Shown: positions 33,863 through 45,232, counted from the first letter of the stretch. The stretch: DNA of 64,000 bases from Halichondria panicea (GCF_963675165.1 NC_087393.1:1927502-1991501); one strand, 5' to 3'. A program made the numbers and translations. Notes: generated from the sequence alone by a model not told the origin.

Positions 33863-36241
33863 TATATATGAATAGCAGCATTCTTGCCAAACTCCTAACT
33901 AGCTACCTCACTACAAGAACACTACTTTGTGCTTGATCGTGATATTCTTTTGTGATCACATGGACTTTGTGTTGAGTCAATGTATGGACATCTTGTTGAA
34001 TGCGGTAAATAATACCCTTTTAGTATCTCTTGCGGTAGAAAGAGAAGTTAAATTACATTGCAGATCAGGCATTCCAAGGACAGTGCTAGAGAGAGACCAG
34101 CAAATGAAGTGTTTGTTCTGTGTTGATAGAAAGCATGTACAAAGAGTGGTGCACACAGAAAGGGCATGCGAATGAAAATTGTTGCTGAAGATGGAAAAAT
34201 CCATGCTTCAATGACATTCATAATGCTCTCCAGTTACGCATGAGCGAGACGATTTTAGTCTTATTCACAATTAAAATCCTTTGAGTGTGAGCATGTGCAG
34301 TAGATAAATACCATGTGTTCACAATAATTACGCGGTGTGGTTTAGTGAAGAAAAGTAGTTTTATTTAGTGAGTAGGTATCAAGAGCGGATATAATAAGTT
34401 TTTCTGTTTCCCTCCAAGAAGTATATGCAGGGAACAACTATACGTCCTTTATCCCAAATCTCAGAACAATTTCGATCACCCAATTTTGCCGCAGGTTATG
34501 TATCTGCTGTTCCTTGTATATGGCATTAGAATGTGTTTGATAGTTCAATGACATTGTAATTGTACATGTAACGTTAATGCACAAGAAACAATTCATTTGT
34601 ATGGTAACTGCATGCTATCAGTGAAATGATATCACAGCTAGGCCACAAGCCTCGAAACGAGGTCGCGGGTGAGGAACGTAGTTTAAGTAAAACCTCACTG
34701 TTCGCGAAAATAAGTTTGCGAAATTACGATAATGGGAGAATCAAAGTGGTGCTTAATTAGAAAAGCGCTGTTTCAAAAAATACTGTAGTTCAATCCAGTT
34801 GCGCACGTGCAGTCTAAAGAGGTCTGTTTCTACAACCAATGACACATACATACAGTAGCGGTCAATATACAGTTCCCGTTATGTTTATGTACTATGTACG
34901 TAGCACGTTAATAAGGAGCAAAAATAAGCGCTGAAAGTATGCTTATGGTACCCTATCACGTACGCTAGCATACGTACAGCGCGTTTATTCGTACTCCTGT
35001 GTTTTTGTACCATTTAACAGCTGGATCTCTATACAAACTTTTTGGGTATAATTAAAGAGCTAGTGCATGGTGTGATATGGCTAGCAAGCGTTTTGCTAAG
35101 GCTGTTTGTAGATCAAAAGACCCGCAATAACATTATTTTTTGCAATCATAATATTAAAAATTGCTATGATTGGCCAGGGATAAAACACCAAAAGGCATAG
35201 AACTAGAGAGTGGACGAGAGCATAACTCTGCTCCGTTACACTCATTCATAAGTACGTTTGTCGCTGGTAGTTTTCTGCATATACAGTCAATACAGTCAAT
35301 ACAAGGACTGTTCGTAGATCTATGTACCGTATTATGTTCTAATTCATTGGACAGCAAAAAATAATTATTTTGAAAATTGTCTGGGTATAATTGGAACATA
35401 TTTTTATAGAGCACGCGAAGTATCCGGAATAATTATGCAGCTGAATGCAAGCTAGCTAAGTTGATGAGCTGCACTAGCTATCTAATCCTCAAAGCTATCT
35501 AACTTGCAGCACTCTTGCTGGCTATAAAGCTACGTTGCTTGGATCGAATGTATCTCAACTTTTCAAGATACCGTAAAGTAGAACATTTGTGCGGGTGCAG
35601 ATTTTCGTATTTGGCTCCAGAGCCCTCAGCAGAAATGTTCGTGGGTTCTAATATTCGCGTTTCAATGACACCCACCAATAGCTTTGCATGTGAAAATATC
35701 GGTGCGTGGGAGTTTTAATTTTTGCATTACTATACTCTACCCTCGAAAAATGTGAACCCACGAAATTTTCCCGTTATACGGTATTGTCCGGATATTAAAA
35801 GAGCGTTCACTGTATTAGAACAACGAAAATTGCCCAAAAGTGTCTGGAAGTGTTCGATGAATTAGAAGATATACAGTTACTGTAGTTATTCCTTGTAGAG
35901 ACTCCAAACGATTATTGAATGAAGTACGTAGATATAATCTTGTGCACATTGCTTAGCATGTGTTATCTCGACAAAAAAAGAGGGGACCATCGCTTTGTGT
36001 GCCGTTAATTGTTTCTTAAACGCAAACGCAACGCCGTATGTACTTTGCGGTACAATAAAATTCGACGCACTATCAAAACGGAAATGCTTCAAACGTACTT
36101 ACATGTGTAGTACGTAAGCGAAACGGGCACTTGGCTTTTACTGTATACATTGTTGTATACATTAGCGTCTATTTGAGCTAAACTTCAAATTCAGGAATCG
36201 AAGTAATGAATACAATTATATACACTGACTCGTACACTCAC
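33863..36241 (-). other. ANK-2 intron between C/A fusion exon and F
   Basis: No coding signal. It aligns over most of its length with 57900-59940 and in part with 4930-6600. The MITE at 35581-35781 is inside. Confidence 0.55.
35581..35781. mobile_element. TA-flanked MITE (CCGTAAAGTAG ends)
   Basis: TA at 35579-35580 and 35782-35783. The right end is CCCGTTATACGG. The paralogous intron at 6499-6500 has a single TA in the same context (TTTCAAGGTATTG), so it is an empty site. A sister copy is at 59308-59500, and a diverged inverted copy lies near 42914-43155. Confidence 0.82.
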
Positions 36242-36340
36242 CTCTGTTTGTACATCAACAATGGCCCCAGCTTCAAGCAAGAGCTGCACACACTTCTGGT
36301 GACCAGAGAAACTGGCTGTGAAGAGAGGGGAGTCTCCATC
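36242..36340 (-). CDS. ANK-2 exon, A/C fusion ankyrin repeat
   Basis: Thirty-three residues beginning DGDSPLFTASFSGHQKCVQL and ending AIVDVQTE. The body and donor side are type C, but the first codons (GATGGA) and the upstream intron (ctgtacagag...) are type A. Acceptor tgtacag, donor gtgagt. Probably an in-frame recombinant. Confidence 0.8.
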
Positions 36341-36898
36341 CTGTACAGAGTCAAGTGAGGATGAGCAGGTGAACATACGTAATACATCATGTATAGCGAG
36401 TCAATTTGGCCCGGAATAAATACGATTTGGCGAATATCTATAGGCAGGGGCTAATCAGTTTATACAAGAAACAGCTAAACCTTTTCTTGACAACTGCTCA
36501 CTGATCACTTCCTGGTGGGCGTCTTCTCGAAGCAAATTAACCTATGCAGGAACTTTCACTCAAAAGTGGGGTGGGCGTAATCTAGGTAGAGTACGGTATA
36601 TACAAATTGTACAATGACACAGTTTGGCAAAAATATTTGTAAGCCAGAAATAGCATAACCTGTATGCGCCCAGTACATGCAGAACAGTACACATACCATT
36701 TCTGTGTTATGGCATGATGTTCTTAGCTCTCTATGATTACTATATACGGGCATCTAGAATTGAGTGCAAATGTCTTCCAAATAGGTTTGTAGATTAGTGC
36801 ATGATCACTCTAATTTCAGAGTAACATGACATTATTGAATTGTAGAACACCCTCACCAAGTGTTTGCTTGCCCATTCAAGTGTCATGAGTAATTATGT

Positions 36899-37018
36899 TA
36901 TAGTTATAACACGGGCACAAGGGATGTATGGAATATATTGCACTGAAGCACGAGGGCGCCAGCCCCGAGGGCTGAGTGCAATATATTCCATGCAGCCCGA
37001 GTGCACGTGTTATAACTA
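36899..37018. repeat. Long inverted-repeat hairpin with CGAGGGC loop
   Basis: Nested arms: TTATAACACG with CGTGTTATAA outside and GGAATATATTGCACT with AGTGCAATATATTCC inside, around GCACGAGGGCGCCAGCCCCG. The loop theme matches the hairpin at 21014-21092. TATATCCCGAGGGCATAGCAAC follows. Confidence 0.7.
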
Positions 37019-37855
37019 GTTTATATCCCGAGGGCATAGCAACATAACACTGTCCTAGTAACACAATATAAACTGCACAAAAAAAGACAGAGACAACTCT
37101 AGACACAGCTCCATCTCTTCTCTCTTCTAGACGCCAGTATATCTGCAGCCTATAAGATTGGCAACCGACGAATGGCTTGACACAAAATTGTTGGAGTTCC
37201 AACGCTGAAATCTGCAAAAGAGCCCCACCCCACTTCTGGTGCTGCAAAACAGCCCCGCCCCACCTACTGCTGCATAGAAACAGCCCCACCCCACTACTCA
37301 GTGCAGTGAATACATGTTGGTGCTGGTCTACGCTCGGCCTCATAACCAAGCCAAGAAAGCTCCCTTCTACACTGCTGCAAAACAGCTCATGCCCCCAGTA
37401 AAAAGAGCCACTTCTAGTGCTACGGTGAAGCAGAATTGACATGCATCACGAGGTTGAGGACTAGGTCGATCTAGGAACACAGAATCTTCCACAAAATGAA
37501 TCTTGGACAATTTTAAAACCTGCATGGTTGCAAGAAGAAACTCCAGCAGTGCTGAACATTCATTCCTGCATGGCTGGACATACTTTGATACTTGTTATTT
37601 CTCATGCGTATTAATTTAATTTTAATTAATTTAAATGCCAGAGGGGCGTTTTGTGGTCAGTGCAATATGACTTTTCAGCAGTGCAATATGCTTCATATTG
37701 CACTTGGCAACAACATAGCAACGGGATATAAATACTAATTATGCCTCGGTGCGCATGCGCAAGCGAGGTATATACGGTAGTGTGTTTGTGTGTCTGCATG
37801 TGTGTGTGTTCATGATATATCCAATTATGGAGGGGGCTCACTGAACTTTGAAAGG

Positions 37856-39180
37856 TAGGATAGCTGAACAATCCAGTGTAGGACAAAGGTTGTAGTGGAT
37901 GAACAATCCAGTGTAGAACGTGGTAGGATGTATGATAGGGTACGATAAGATAGTTGATTTTAGTCACTATTTATTTTCACCTGTTGTACATAGCGATTGA
38001 ATTTAGTCACTGGTGATCTTGCTTTGCATGTGTTGTTGATTACATTTGAGGCATGCACAGTTTTGGCGAATTTAATTCGGTCATATAGCTAGATACGTAT
38101 AGCTAGATCCAATAATTACTCCAATTTGCAAGCATAAGACACAATGACAATCTTCTCTGAACAGGAACAGAATCTTGACTTGTATACTTTTCTTTATACC
38201 TAGCTACTTTGCCCATGCATTGTATATTCAAGGCCTCAGACGCAGACAGAAAAGACTTAGTTTCTTAATGAGTGGGTGTAATTTCGAGCAAAACTACAGT
38301 TTTCGAAATTACATTTGCATGCCCCTTAATTCTGTTTGCACCACTCGTGTACATACTTCATACTTCCTATCAACACAGAACTCTTAATTGGTTGGTCTCT
38401 CTCTCTAGCTTAATTACTGTGCTGTTCGGACTGATAGGTTTCTACCAGTCACAGTAGACTCCATCCTCGTTACAAAATAAAATACTTCTCCAACTATATA
38501 ACTGTAGATACTATTATGGGAGATAGACTCCATCCTTGCTTAATCTTTTCAAACTACAAGTAGATAGATGTGTACTATTATGGGCTAGCTCCAATGAACA
38601 CATGCATGGAAATAGACTGAGGGGCGCTTGCATTAGTTTCACTAAACCAGTCAATGGATGTTGCAAACGCTCGAATATACACGAGACTATGTGGTACGTT
38701 ACGTACATGTACCGTATTCTACCGAGATTACGCCCACCCTAATTGCATGCTACAAAGCAGCTACAGGTGGGGTGGGCTTAAAAATAGTTGTTGAAGATGG
38801 AAAAATCTATGCTTCAATTACATTCATAACGCTTTCCAATTACGCATGAGCGATTTTAGTCTTATTCGCAATTAAAATCCTTTGAGTTTGAGCATGCGCA
38901 GTAGATAAATACCATGTGTTCACAATAATTGCACGGTGTGGTTTAGTGAAGAAAAGCAGTTTTATTAATGAGGAAGATTCTACTCTTTGTTGGTACCAAG
39001 AGCGGATATAAAAGTTTTTCTGCTTGCCTCCAAGAAGTATAATTATGCAGGGAACAACTACGTCCTTTAACAAATCTCAGAACAATTTCAATCACCCAAT
39101 TTTGCAGGTTACATGCTGTTCCTTGTATACCGTAGAAACTGGACTATTAGCGCTTACTCGACTATAAACATCTTTATTTT
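37856..39180. repeat. Duplicated intron block shared with 13817-15180
   Basis: Nearly identical to the ANK-1 intron segment, indicating recent duplication or gene conversion. The right border at about 39180 falls where the two copies switch to unrelated neighbours. Confidence 0.75.
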
Positions 39181-40130
39181 AAGCGACATTTATTTTTATT
39201 ACTTTATCTCTCTCTGCGCTCTCTCTCTGCTCTCTGCTCTCTCTCTCTCTCGGAGGAGGAAGAAGCCATAATAATACAATATTGTTCATATAGCATGCAT
39301 GCACTGAATGCACATAATTATGTTTGTGATACTGTAAGAATTTCTTAATGGGTGAACCCAGGGCAAAGAAGATTAAAGAGTGCCCTGTTTTGAATCACGC
39401 ACATGCACCGCCTACCGTTTCTAAACAAACGTGGCAATTCCATTAAAGGCACATGCATGTGCATATAATAATGAATGCAAGCGTGTATTTAAATCAATTT
39501 TGGAATCTTAAACTGACAGTTTAATCATAGATTGAAGTAGTACATCGATGAGTTGCACAGTCTTAAAGCGTTCTAGGTACATAAAGATCTCATAGCGTGA
39601 CAAAAGAACGTTTTGTACCTCTAGCTATCTTCACAAAAGTCAAAATTCTTTTCCAATCCAACTGATGCTCACCATTAAGCAGGGTTTCATACAGGATTTT
39701 TAGCTGGGAGGGGGAAACGTTTAATTAAGGGAGGTCGGAGGGTCCTCTCCCGGAAAATTTTTTGAGAAATGGTTATCTGAGGTGCAATTTGGGTTTTTTG
39801 AGTGCTTCAAAACATACATTACTATTTACTAGTCTATAGTTTTATTGATGAGATTGTAGACATTGTAAGGAGAAAAGTCATACATTTTTATTATGACATC
39901 ATTAATTTTCAGATTTCTAGGGGGGGGGGGGGGGAGGGAATTTGGCTGCTTGTTTCTGCAGCCTTTTCAAATCTAAAGAACCATTTAGCAGAGTCCTAAG
40001 GTTCAAAATTACGGGCTAAAATTAACTCTACAGGTGAGCGGCAATTAACACTTTAAATTATAACATAAACTATGCAGAACGGCCTTTCCCCAATGGTATT
40101 CGTTATAAAGTGTTCCACTGCACAACTAAC

Positions 40131-40229
40131 CTTGTCTAGAGTGTTGACATTAGCTCCAGCTCGAATAAGGACCCTCACCACCTCATCATGTCCATTGTAA
40201 CTGGCCCAGCAAACAACAGTTGTGTTATT
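40131..40229 (-). CDS. ANK-2 exon, B-like ankyrin repeat
   Basis: Thirty-three residues beginning NNTTVVCWASYNGHDEVVRV and ending ANVNTLDK, counterpart of 25929-26027. Donor gttagt. Open, phase 0. Confidence 0.78.
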
Positions 40230-40303
40230 CTACGAATGAAACAATGTACATTGTAACATAATTATAGCTGCAATTAACAGACACAAACACTCATTTTTCT
40301 CAC

Positions 40304-40347
40304 CTCATCAGCCTGGTTGGGATCAGCCCCACCGTCCAGTAGCTCCT
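40304..40347 (-). pseudogene. ANK-2 truncated first-repeat exon
   Basis: Only the last residues (ELLDGGADPNQADE) and the gtgaga donor survive. At 40347 the exon is joined to R2 repeat sequence at a CCTG shared by both partners. Confidence 0.8.
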
Positions 40348-40348
40348 G

Positions 40349-41508
40349 TATCGACTGTTTGCGCATGCGCCACATAATCCCCAGAAACTGGGGACTCTGG
40401 ATATCATCGTATAATGCTCAGTAAAACCATGACGTCACAACGAACGGAAGTGGGTTGAAGAAAGTGGAGAAGAAGGTTTCTAACCAGTGTGATAGCATTC
40501 TAATAGCTACCCTTAGCCTGCTATGTTAACAAAGAACTCACAGCCTGCAACAGTGTGGATGGCAATCGTCTGAACGAAGGGAAGGCTGACAATAGCCTAT
40601 ATGGACAGGCCACGCCCATCTGACACTAACCTTGGTGAAAGTCTACATGTAGACTCTATCAGAAGAAATAGTATGCTGTAATCAAACGTACAGCTCTGTC
40701 TCTAGCTAGCTAGCTATATAGCTAGCTAGCTATATAGCTCTGTGTATGTAGTGTTCTTTGTGTGTATATGTTATTCAGGATATTTTTCGGGTAAAATGTC
40801 AGTTTAATGGAAACATTACGGGGAAATTATCCAATAATTTTGCGAAACAGTAGTCAGTAGCAGGCCTCCTTTTTGAGGCCTTGTGAAGGAGGCTATATAT
40901 ACTCCTGATAGAAGTCATTATGTACTCATTAGAATGCTTTACCTATAGTTTCATTGTAGATAGTACATCTCCTTTTAGTTTTAAACAGAAATTGCATTGG
41001 CTATTTAATACTTAGCTGCGGCACTCACTGTAATCATACATTGTTAAGTCTTGTTTAATTTTTAATTGAGCGCCAAGTAAATCCTGAAATTATTGGCGCT
41101 TAGGTAAATTAGAAAATAAGATTATAACGCGGCCTGTAATCGAGGCTCTACATACAACTGATCTATGATAGCCTCGTAGAAATACGACAGCTACTAGTAC
41201 TCTTGCTAAGCGCAACTCTAATAATATTAATATTATAATCATGCTCCAAACTGGAATTATAGTTTTTTTCTTATTTTGTGCCCCACTGGAAAATCATGTT
41301 GTAATTAGAAAAACGGTATATATACCATAATATACTCTATAGGACAAACCCAAAGTTTTTGCAAATCTTATAATTTACTGCAATTATGGAAGCAGCTAGC
41401 TCTATAAGTATGTATATATACTTACATGTGCTGACAATTACATTTCCCTGTGGATACACTAGTATATACGTAACATAGGAAGTAATTAACCCTCTCTCTC
41501 GCACTCAC
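40349..41508 (-). other. Gap between ANK-2 and kinase-2
   Basis: It contains the R2 repeat (to about 40630), a GCTA microsatellite near 40700-40735, and sequence matching 27840-28060. No coding exon seen. If kinase-2 splices into ANK-2 this is an intron. Confidence 0.45.
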
Positions 41509-42429
41509 CATTCTGGGGTGCCTGTGACCCAGCTCTCTGAGTGAGCTCCTCACTTCCTCAACTGCTGGTCTCTGCTCTGGTCGGTCGTGGAGGCAACGAA
41601 CAGCGAGAGGATAAAGGGCGTGGTTCTCCCCCATTTGAACATGGACAGATGTGTTTCGTCTCATCAGCTCCATCTTCCACTCACGCTTGTACACTGCTTC
41701 ATTAGGATCATTATCAAGAATTCTGTACACCTTAGGCAAGTCCCCGATGACAGTGTGGATGATGAGATTCCCGAAAGAGAAGATGTCCAGCTTGGTAGTG
41801 TAAACGGGATTCTCCACTTGGCTTTCCGGAGACATGTAGATGAGGTGTCCCGGATTAGTGGACAAGATGGTGGGCACTGTTGGATCCACATACCTGGACA
41901 CGCCCAGGTCTCCGATCTTGGCAGTGAGGTCCTCAGTGAGCAGGATGTTGGGAGCAGTGAGATCTCGGTGGATGAGGGGAGGGGTCAGAGAGTGAAGGTA
42001 GCGAAGGCCCTTAGATACATCGTAAAGAATGTGGATTCTAGTGGCAAGGTTTGTGCTGGGATTCTTCTTGACAAAGTCGGCCAGGTCAGAATGAAGCCTC
42101 TCCATTATCAGACTGATGTCATTCTTGTCATGGCCGTAATGGACTCCCTCAAAGCTGACCACGTTGGGATCATCCAAACTCTTCAGAATGCAACACTCCT
42201 TGCGGAATTTTCTCACAATGAACTCCCTCTGCTGAGTGGGGGCATGAGGGTAGTAGTTGTCAGCTTGGAGCAAGATATTGTGAAGTTTCTTTGCAATACA
42301 CTTTTTTCCGTTGACTGTGACTTTGAAGACTATTCCATAGGCCCCAGAGCCCACTTTGTTTTCTTCCAGGCCCAGTCCCTCCACCTGGACCACTAGAGCA
42401 TCCAGATCCACTTCAGACATTTCAGCCAT
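41509..42429 (-). CDS. Kinase-2: TKL-like protein kinase domain exon
   Basis: Paralogue of kinase-1: same 307-residue exon length to the shared donor (41508-41503), same start MAEMSEVDLD at 42429 (aagATGG), glycine loop GSGAYG, ATP lysine in IAKKL, HRDLTAPNILL, DLG, SPE and LDIFSFG, so catalysis should be intact. The frame is open 28 codons further upstream (an earlier Met at 42513), but that stretch has no counterpart in kinase-1, so the inner Met is preferred. Differences cluster late in the domain (LDNDPNEAVYKREWKMEL in place of LTSDPNRAQYEREGTFEL), perhaps a substrate-facing region. Without splicing the frame continues to 41422. RRN3-C lies head to head, 840 bp away. Confidence 0.85.
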
Positions 42430-43271
42430 CTTGCAAGGATCTAGGAAGGGCGGTGCTTGATGAAAAAATGGCATGCTCAGCTGTGACTCATGTGAAAGAA
42501 CAAGCCTTGCCATAACGTACCTTGCTGGTGCTCTGGGTTCTGGTTTGCTCGAACGGAATCGTCATCTTTTAATTTAAGAAGTATGAAGAAGATATTAATT
42601 TCTAGATCTATAAAGAGTTGTAAATGAACATTAATTATTGTTCATTAATTTTTTCTACACTGCAGATTGAGTGCATCATCATGATCGATCACACAAGTAC
42701 AAATAATTATACAAGGCCGCCATGATAATGTGTTAAAAAGTGTATGGCAGTTTTCAATACCGTATAGTGAGCAGGTAATTTTTACGTGGTAAAATATTGT
42801 TTTATACATCAGGTGATTTTCAATTTTCGTTTGCTTCATTGCATGCACTGTATTGCATGTTTTCCGGTAGGTTTTTCGGATTCAGCTTTCCCACTAAACC
42901 CACGGAAATTACTGTATTAACATATTGACGGGAAATTTTCGGTGCAAAATTTGCGTTTTAAGTTCGAGGCAGAGTAATTTAATATACATGTACTGGGATA
43001 AACTCCCACACACCAGTACTTCTTCGCATGCAAAGTTATTGGTGGGTGTGGTTTCCTTGCTTTGAAGCGCGAATATTTGAACCCACGGACATTCCTGCTG
43101 AGGGCTCTGGAGCCAAATAGCAAAATGTGCACCAGCGAAAATTTCTCGCTATAGTAATCAAAAATCTTAAAAATTATTTTATTCGTTCAATTATTTTACC
43201 TGTCGCACATAATTGTAAACTTTTTGATTAAGAAATTATTGCACACAAACACAGACTGTTACCTCCTCCAG
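42430..43271. other. Spacer between kinase-2 and RRN3-C
   Basis: Two MITE-like segments: one starting ACCGTATAGTGAGCAGG near 42761, and an inverted relative of the 35581 family near 42914-43155. I looked for N-terminal RRN3 exons here and saw none. Confidence 0.5.
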
Positions 43272-43543
43272 AGATTCTCATGGTTCAACAATGATCCAGA
43301 CACTGTCCAGCTGTACATTGACTATACCTGGCCAACCTCATCTCCGCTCAGACCTTCTATCTCAAGAGCACACTCACTTTGCTCTTACAACAGCTATGGA
43401 TACCAACTAACCCAGCTAGTGTGAGCTGTAACATCCACCAGGCTATGGACACCATTCTACAGTTAGTACCCACGGCTCCGTCAGTGCTCATGCCACTCCT
43501 CATCAAGAACTATCCCTTCAAAGGGAGGGGACCAGACATTCAA
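43272..43543 (+). CDS. RRN3: RRN3-C exon a
   Basis: Starts RFSWFNNDPDTVQLYIDY, then must shift frame to ANLISAQTFYLKSTLTLL, ending PFKGRGPDIQ before gtgagc. TATACC in place of TACC at about 43331-43336 accounts for the shift. Confidence 0.75.
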
Positions 43544-43666
43544 GTGAGCTGCTACTGTATTCTGAGATACAAGGTTGTGGCATGTAACTGCTTTGGTCAG
43601 AAGCGTAGAAAATAATTTCCATTGCATGGAAGCCACGCGTATTATATGATGTGTGAACATCTGTTC

Positions 43667-43717
43667 TAGTCTCGTGGACCAGCCGATATATTATCAGGGT
43701 CTGGGTCCGCGAGACTA
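43667..43717. mobile_element. 51-bp MITE with perfect 9-bp target duplication
   Basis: TAGTCTCGTGGACC at the left and GGGTCCGCGAGACTA at the right, flanked by CATCTGTTC on both sides (43658-43666 and 43718-43726). Its TAGTCTC ends match those of the neighbour at 43805. A 9-bp duplication fits Mutator-like elements. Confidence 0.82.
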
Positions 43718-43804
43718 CATCTGTTCAGGGCAGCATGGATGCTCTACTCTATTACAAAAGGCTAGCTAGATAAATCATTCTGCTAGACAGTTACATGCAA
43801 GCTA

Positions 43805-44272
43805 TAGTCTCATGAATCAGTCGCACTTAGAATGTCCGTCTGAGCACTTTGGTCATGACTTTTTTGGCCAGGTCGGAATTCCGGCCTGACCAATCAGATC
43901 AAGGATTGACAAAATTAAAGGAAATAAAGAATGACGAGAAGTGTATGCGTTTATACAGTAGGACGCATATATAGCTAGCCGCTAATCAGCCTAACAGCCT
44001 AACAGTAGTTAGCCAGTCAAAGAGCAATAGTAAGTTGAGTTGACTGCACAATAGTGCTGTGCAACCTTTTCTTGTTCTTTTAGCAACGTTCTTGGAGCAA
44101 GCCAAACAAAAATTCATAGCTGCTAGTCAAGCGTTCGCGGTTGACCTTTTGCATGCGTTAAATTCTTTTGGTTTTGACACTGACGTAATGACAATTAACA
44201 TTCCATTATGGAATGACCTCTATACTAAAGTGCTCAGACGGACATTCTAAGTGCGGCTGATTCATGAGACTA
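43805..44272. mobile_element. 468-bp DNA element with 49-bp inverted ends, 9-bp duplication
   Basis: The ends begin TAGTCTCATGAATCAG and pair over 49 bp with two mismatches (43805-43853 and 44224-44272). TGCAAGCTA flanks both sides (43796-43804 and 44273-44281). The interior has a 63-codon frame without recognisable transposase motifs. Mutator-like by duplication length; this is an inference. Confidence 0.87.
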
Positions 44273-44386
44273 TGCAAGCTAAACCTATATATGTATAGGC
44301 GGGGGAGAGCTCCAGCCCTTCGCCATTGTTGGTGAATAGCTTCACAGCACTAATCTGTACCTGCACTAATCTGTACCTGTGTGCAG

Positions 44387-44487
44387 GAGATAGCCCTGAA
44401 GAACGTCCTGTATCTGACCACATATACTGCCCTGCCCTCAGAGACGGTGTCTGGGAGCTCATCTTCCATCAGGTGCTCTCTATCGAT
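44387..44487 (+). CDS. RRN3: RRN3-C exon b
   Basis: EIALKNVLYLTTY, then shifted to CPALRDGVWELIFHQVLSID, donor gtgagt. ACATATACTGCC here against ACATACTGCC in RRN3-B shows a 2-nt TA insertion at about 44423. Confidence 0.78.
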
Positions 44488-44548
44488 GTGAGTACAATCT
44501 ACTCGTTGTAAATGCACAGATGTGTTCACTCTATTCCCCTCCTCAAAG

Positions 44549-44779
44549 GTTGACATCCCCCGTCTTGAGGAGCACGGAGTGGTCAGTGATGATGCTGATG
44601 GTACTCAATTCCATGTTAAAGTAGACACTGAACATGATCCCAGTTACAACAAGGAGGGGTTGAACCTTGAACCATCGTACAGTCATGTCCAGGTGATGAG
44701 TAACGAGAGTGCTGAAAAAATGGACGTTATGATGACTGTGTTATTGGACCACCTCCACTCACTCTGCTACAATGATGGT
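44549..44779 (+). CDS. RRN3: RRN3-C exon c
   Basis: Seventy-seven codons: VDIPRLEEHGVVSDDADG, an acidic loop, then EKMDVMMTVLLDHLHSLCYN. To stay in frame with exon d the donor must be the gtgtct after GGT rather than gtgtgt two bases earlier. Confidence 0.72.
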
Positions 44780-44900
44780 GTGTCTATAATGTGGTGTACC
44801 GTATTGTACAACTATAGTGTCATAAGTTGGCATACATTGTAGTCTATAGTTGACTGTTCACAATGCCCCATATAATTAGTATTGTCCACTACTGTAACAG

Positions 44901-44948
44901 GTGCTTCTTGTGGATCTAGCCAGGAACTTCCTCACACTACTGCTCAAG
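44901..44948 (+). CDS. RRN3: RRN3-C exon d
   Basis: VLLVDLARNFLTLLLK, acceptor taacag, donor gtaacg. Confidence 0.7.
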
Positions 44949-45007
44949 GTAACGGACTATACGAGGGTCTGTTCATGCTCAGTAATGGTATCCCACTCTT
45001 GCTGCAG

Positions 45008-45088
45008 ATATGTGATCGAATGGTCCTTCCCACCCATGCATGTTCCCACGTCCAGTTCCTCCTCTTCAGACTCACCATTCTACACGAG
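45008..45088 (+). CDS. RRN3: RRN3-C exon e
   Basis: ICDRMVLPTHACSHVQFLLF, then RLTILHE. LPTHA and HVQF are family hallmarks. Acceptor ctgcag, donor gtgagg. Confidence 0.85.
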
Positions 45089-45232
45089 GTGAGGGGGAGG
45101 GTTGTATATGTTCAGCTGTGTAGGTGTATGGTTGTTGTGTATTCAAGAGTATAATTATAATTATATGTGTGTACACTTGTGAGTGAGATCTTTACACATT
45201 TTGCTAGTGTCTTATAGTTAAATTTCTTTCAG

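Larger units (their letters stand above)
36341..40130 (-). other. ANK-2 intron before the fusion exon
   Basis: No coding exon recognised. It holds the hairpin at 36899-37018, a run of AAACAGCCCCACCCCAC-like repeats (37210-37300), the block shared with 13817-15180 (37856-39180), CT-rich sequence at 39215-39250, the truncated CAGGGTTTC element (from about 39680) and a G run at 39921-39935. Confidence 0.55.
33308..40347 (-). pseudogene. ANK-2: 5'-truncated ankyrin-repeat gene
   Basis: Exons 5' to 3': half exon 40347-40304, 40229-40131, 36340-36242, 33548-33450, 33397-33308. All remaining frames and splice sites are intact and phase 0. The start exon and the 5' half of the first repeat exon are missing: at 40347 the exon runs into an R2 repeat. 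The first C exon is also gone, through a second deletion near 39953. Without its own ATG it is probably a pseudogene, unless the kinase-2 donor at 41508 splices onto 40229, which would keep phase. About 130 ankyrin residues remain. Confidence 0.65.

Noticed and set aside
36876-37442. A 188-codon minus-strand open frame
   Set aside because: It crosses a hairpin and a short tandem repeat, has low complexity and no counterpart in the paralogous introns.
44059-44250. 63-codon open frame inside the 9-bp-duplication element
   Set aside because: Too short and without transposase motifs; it runs into the inverted end of the element.
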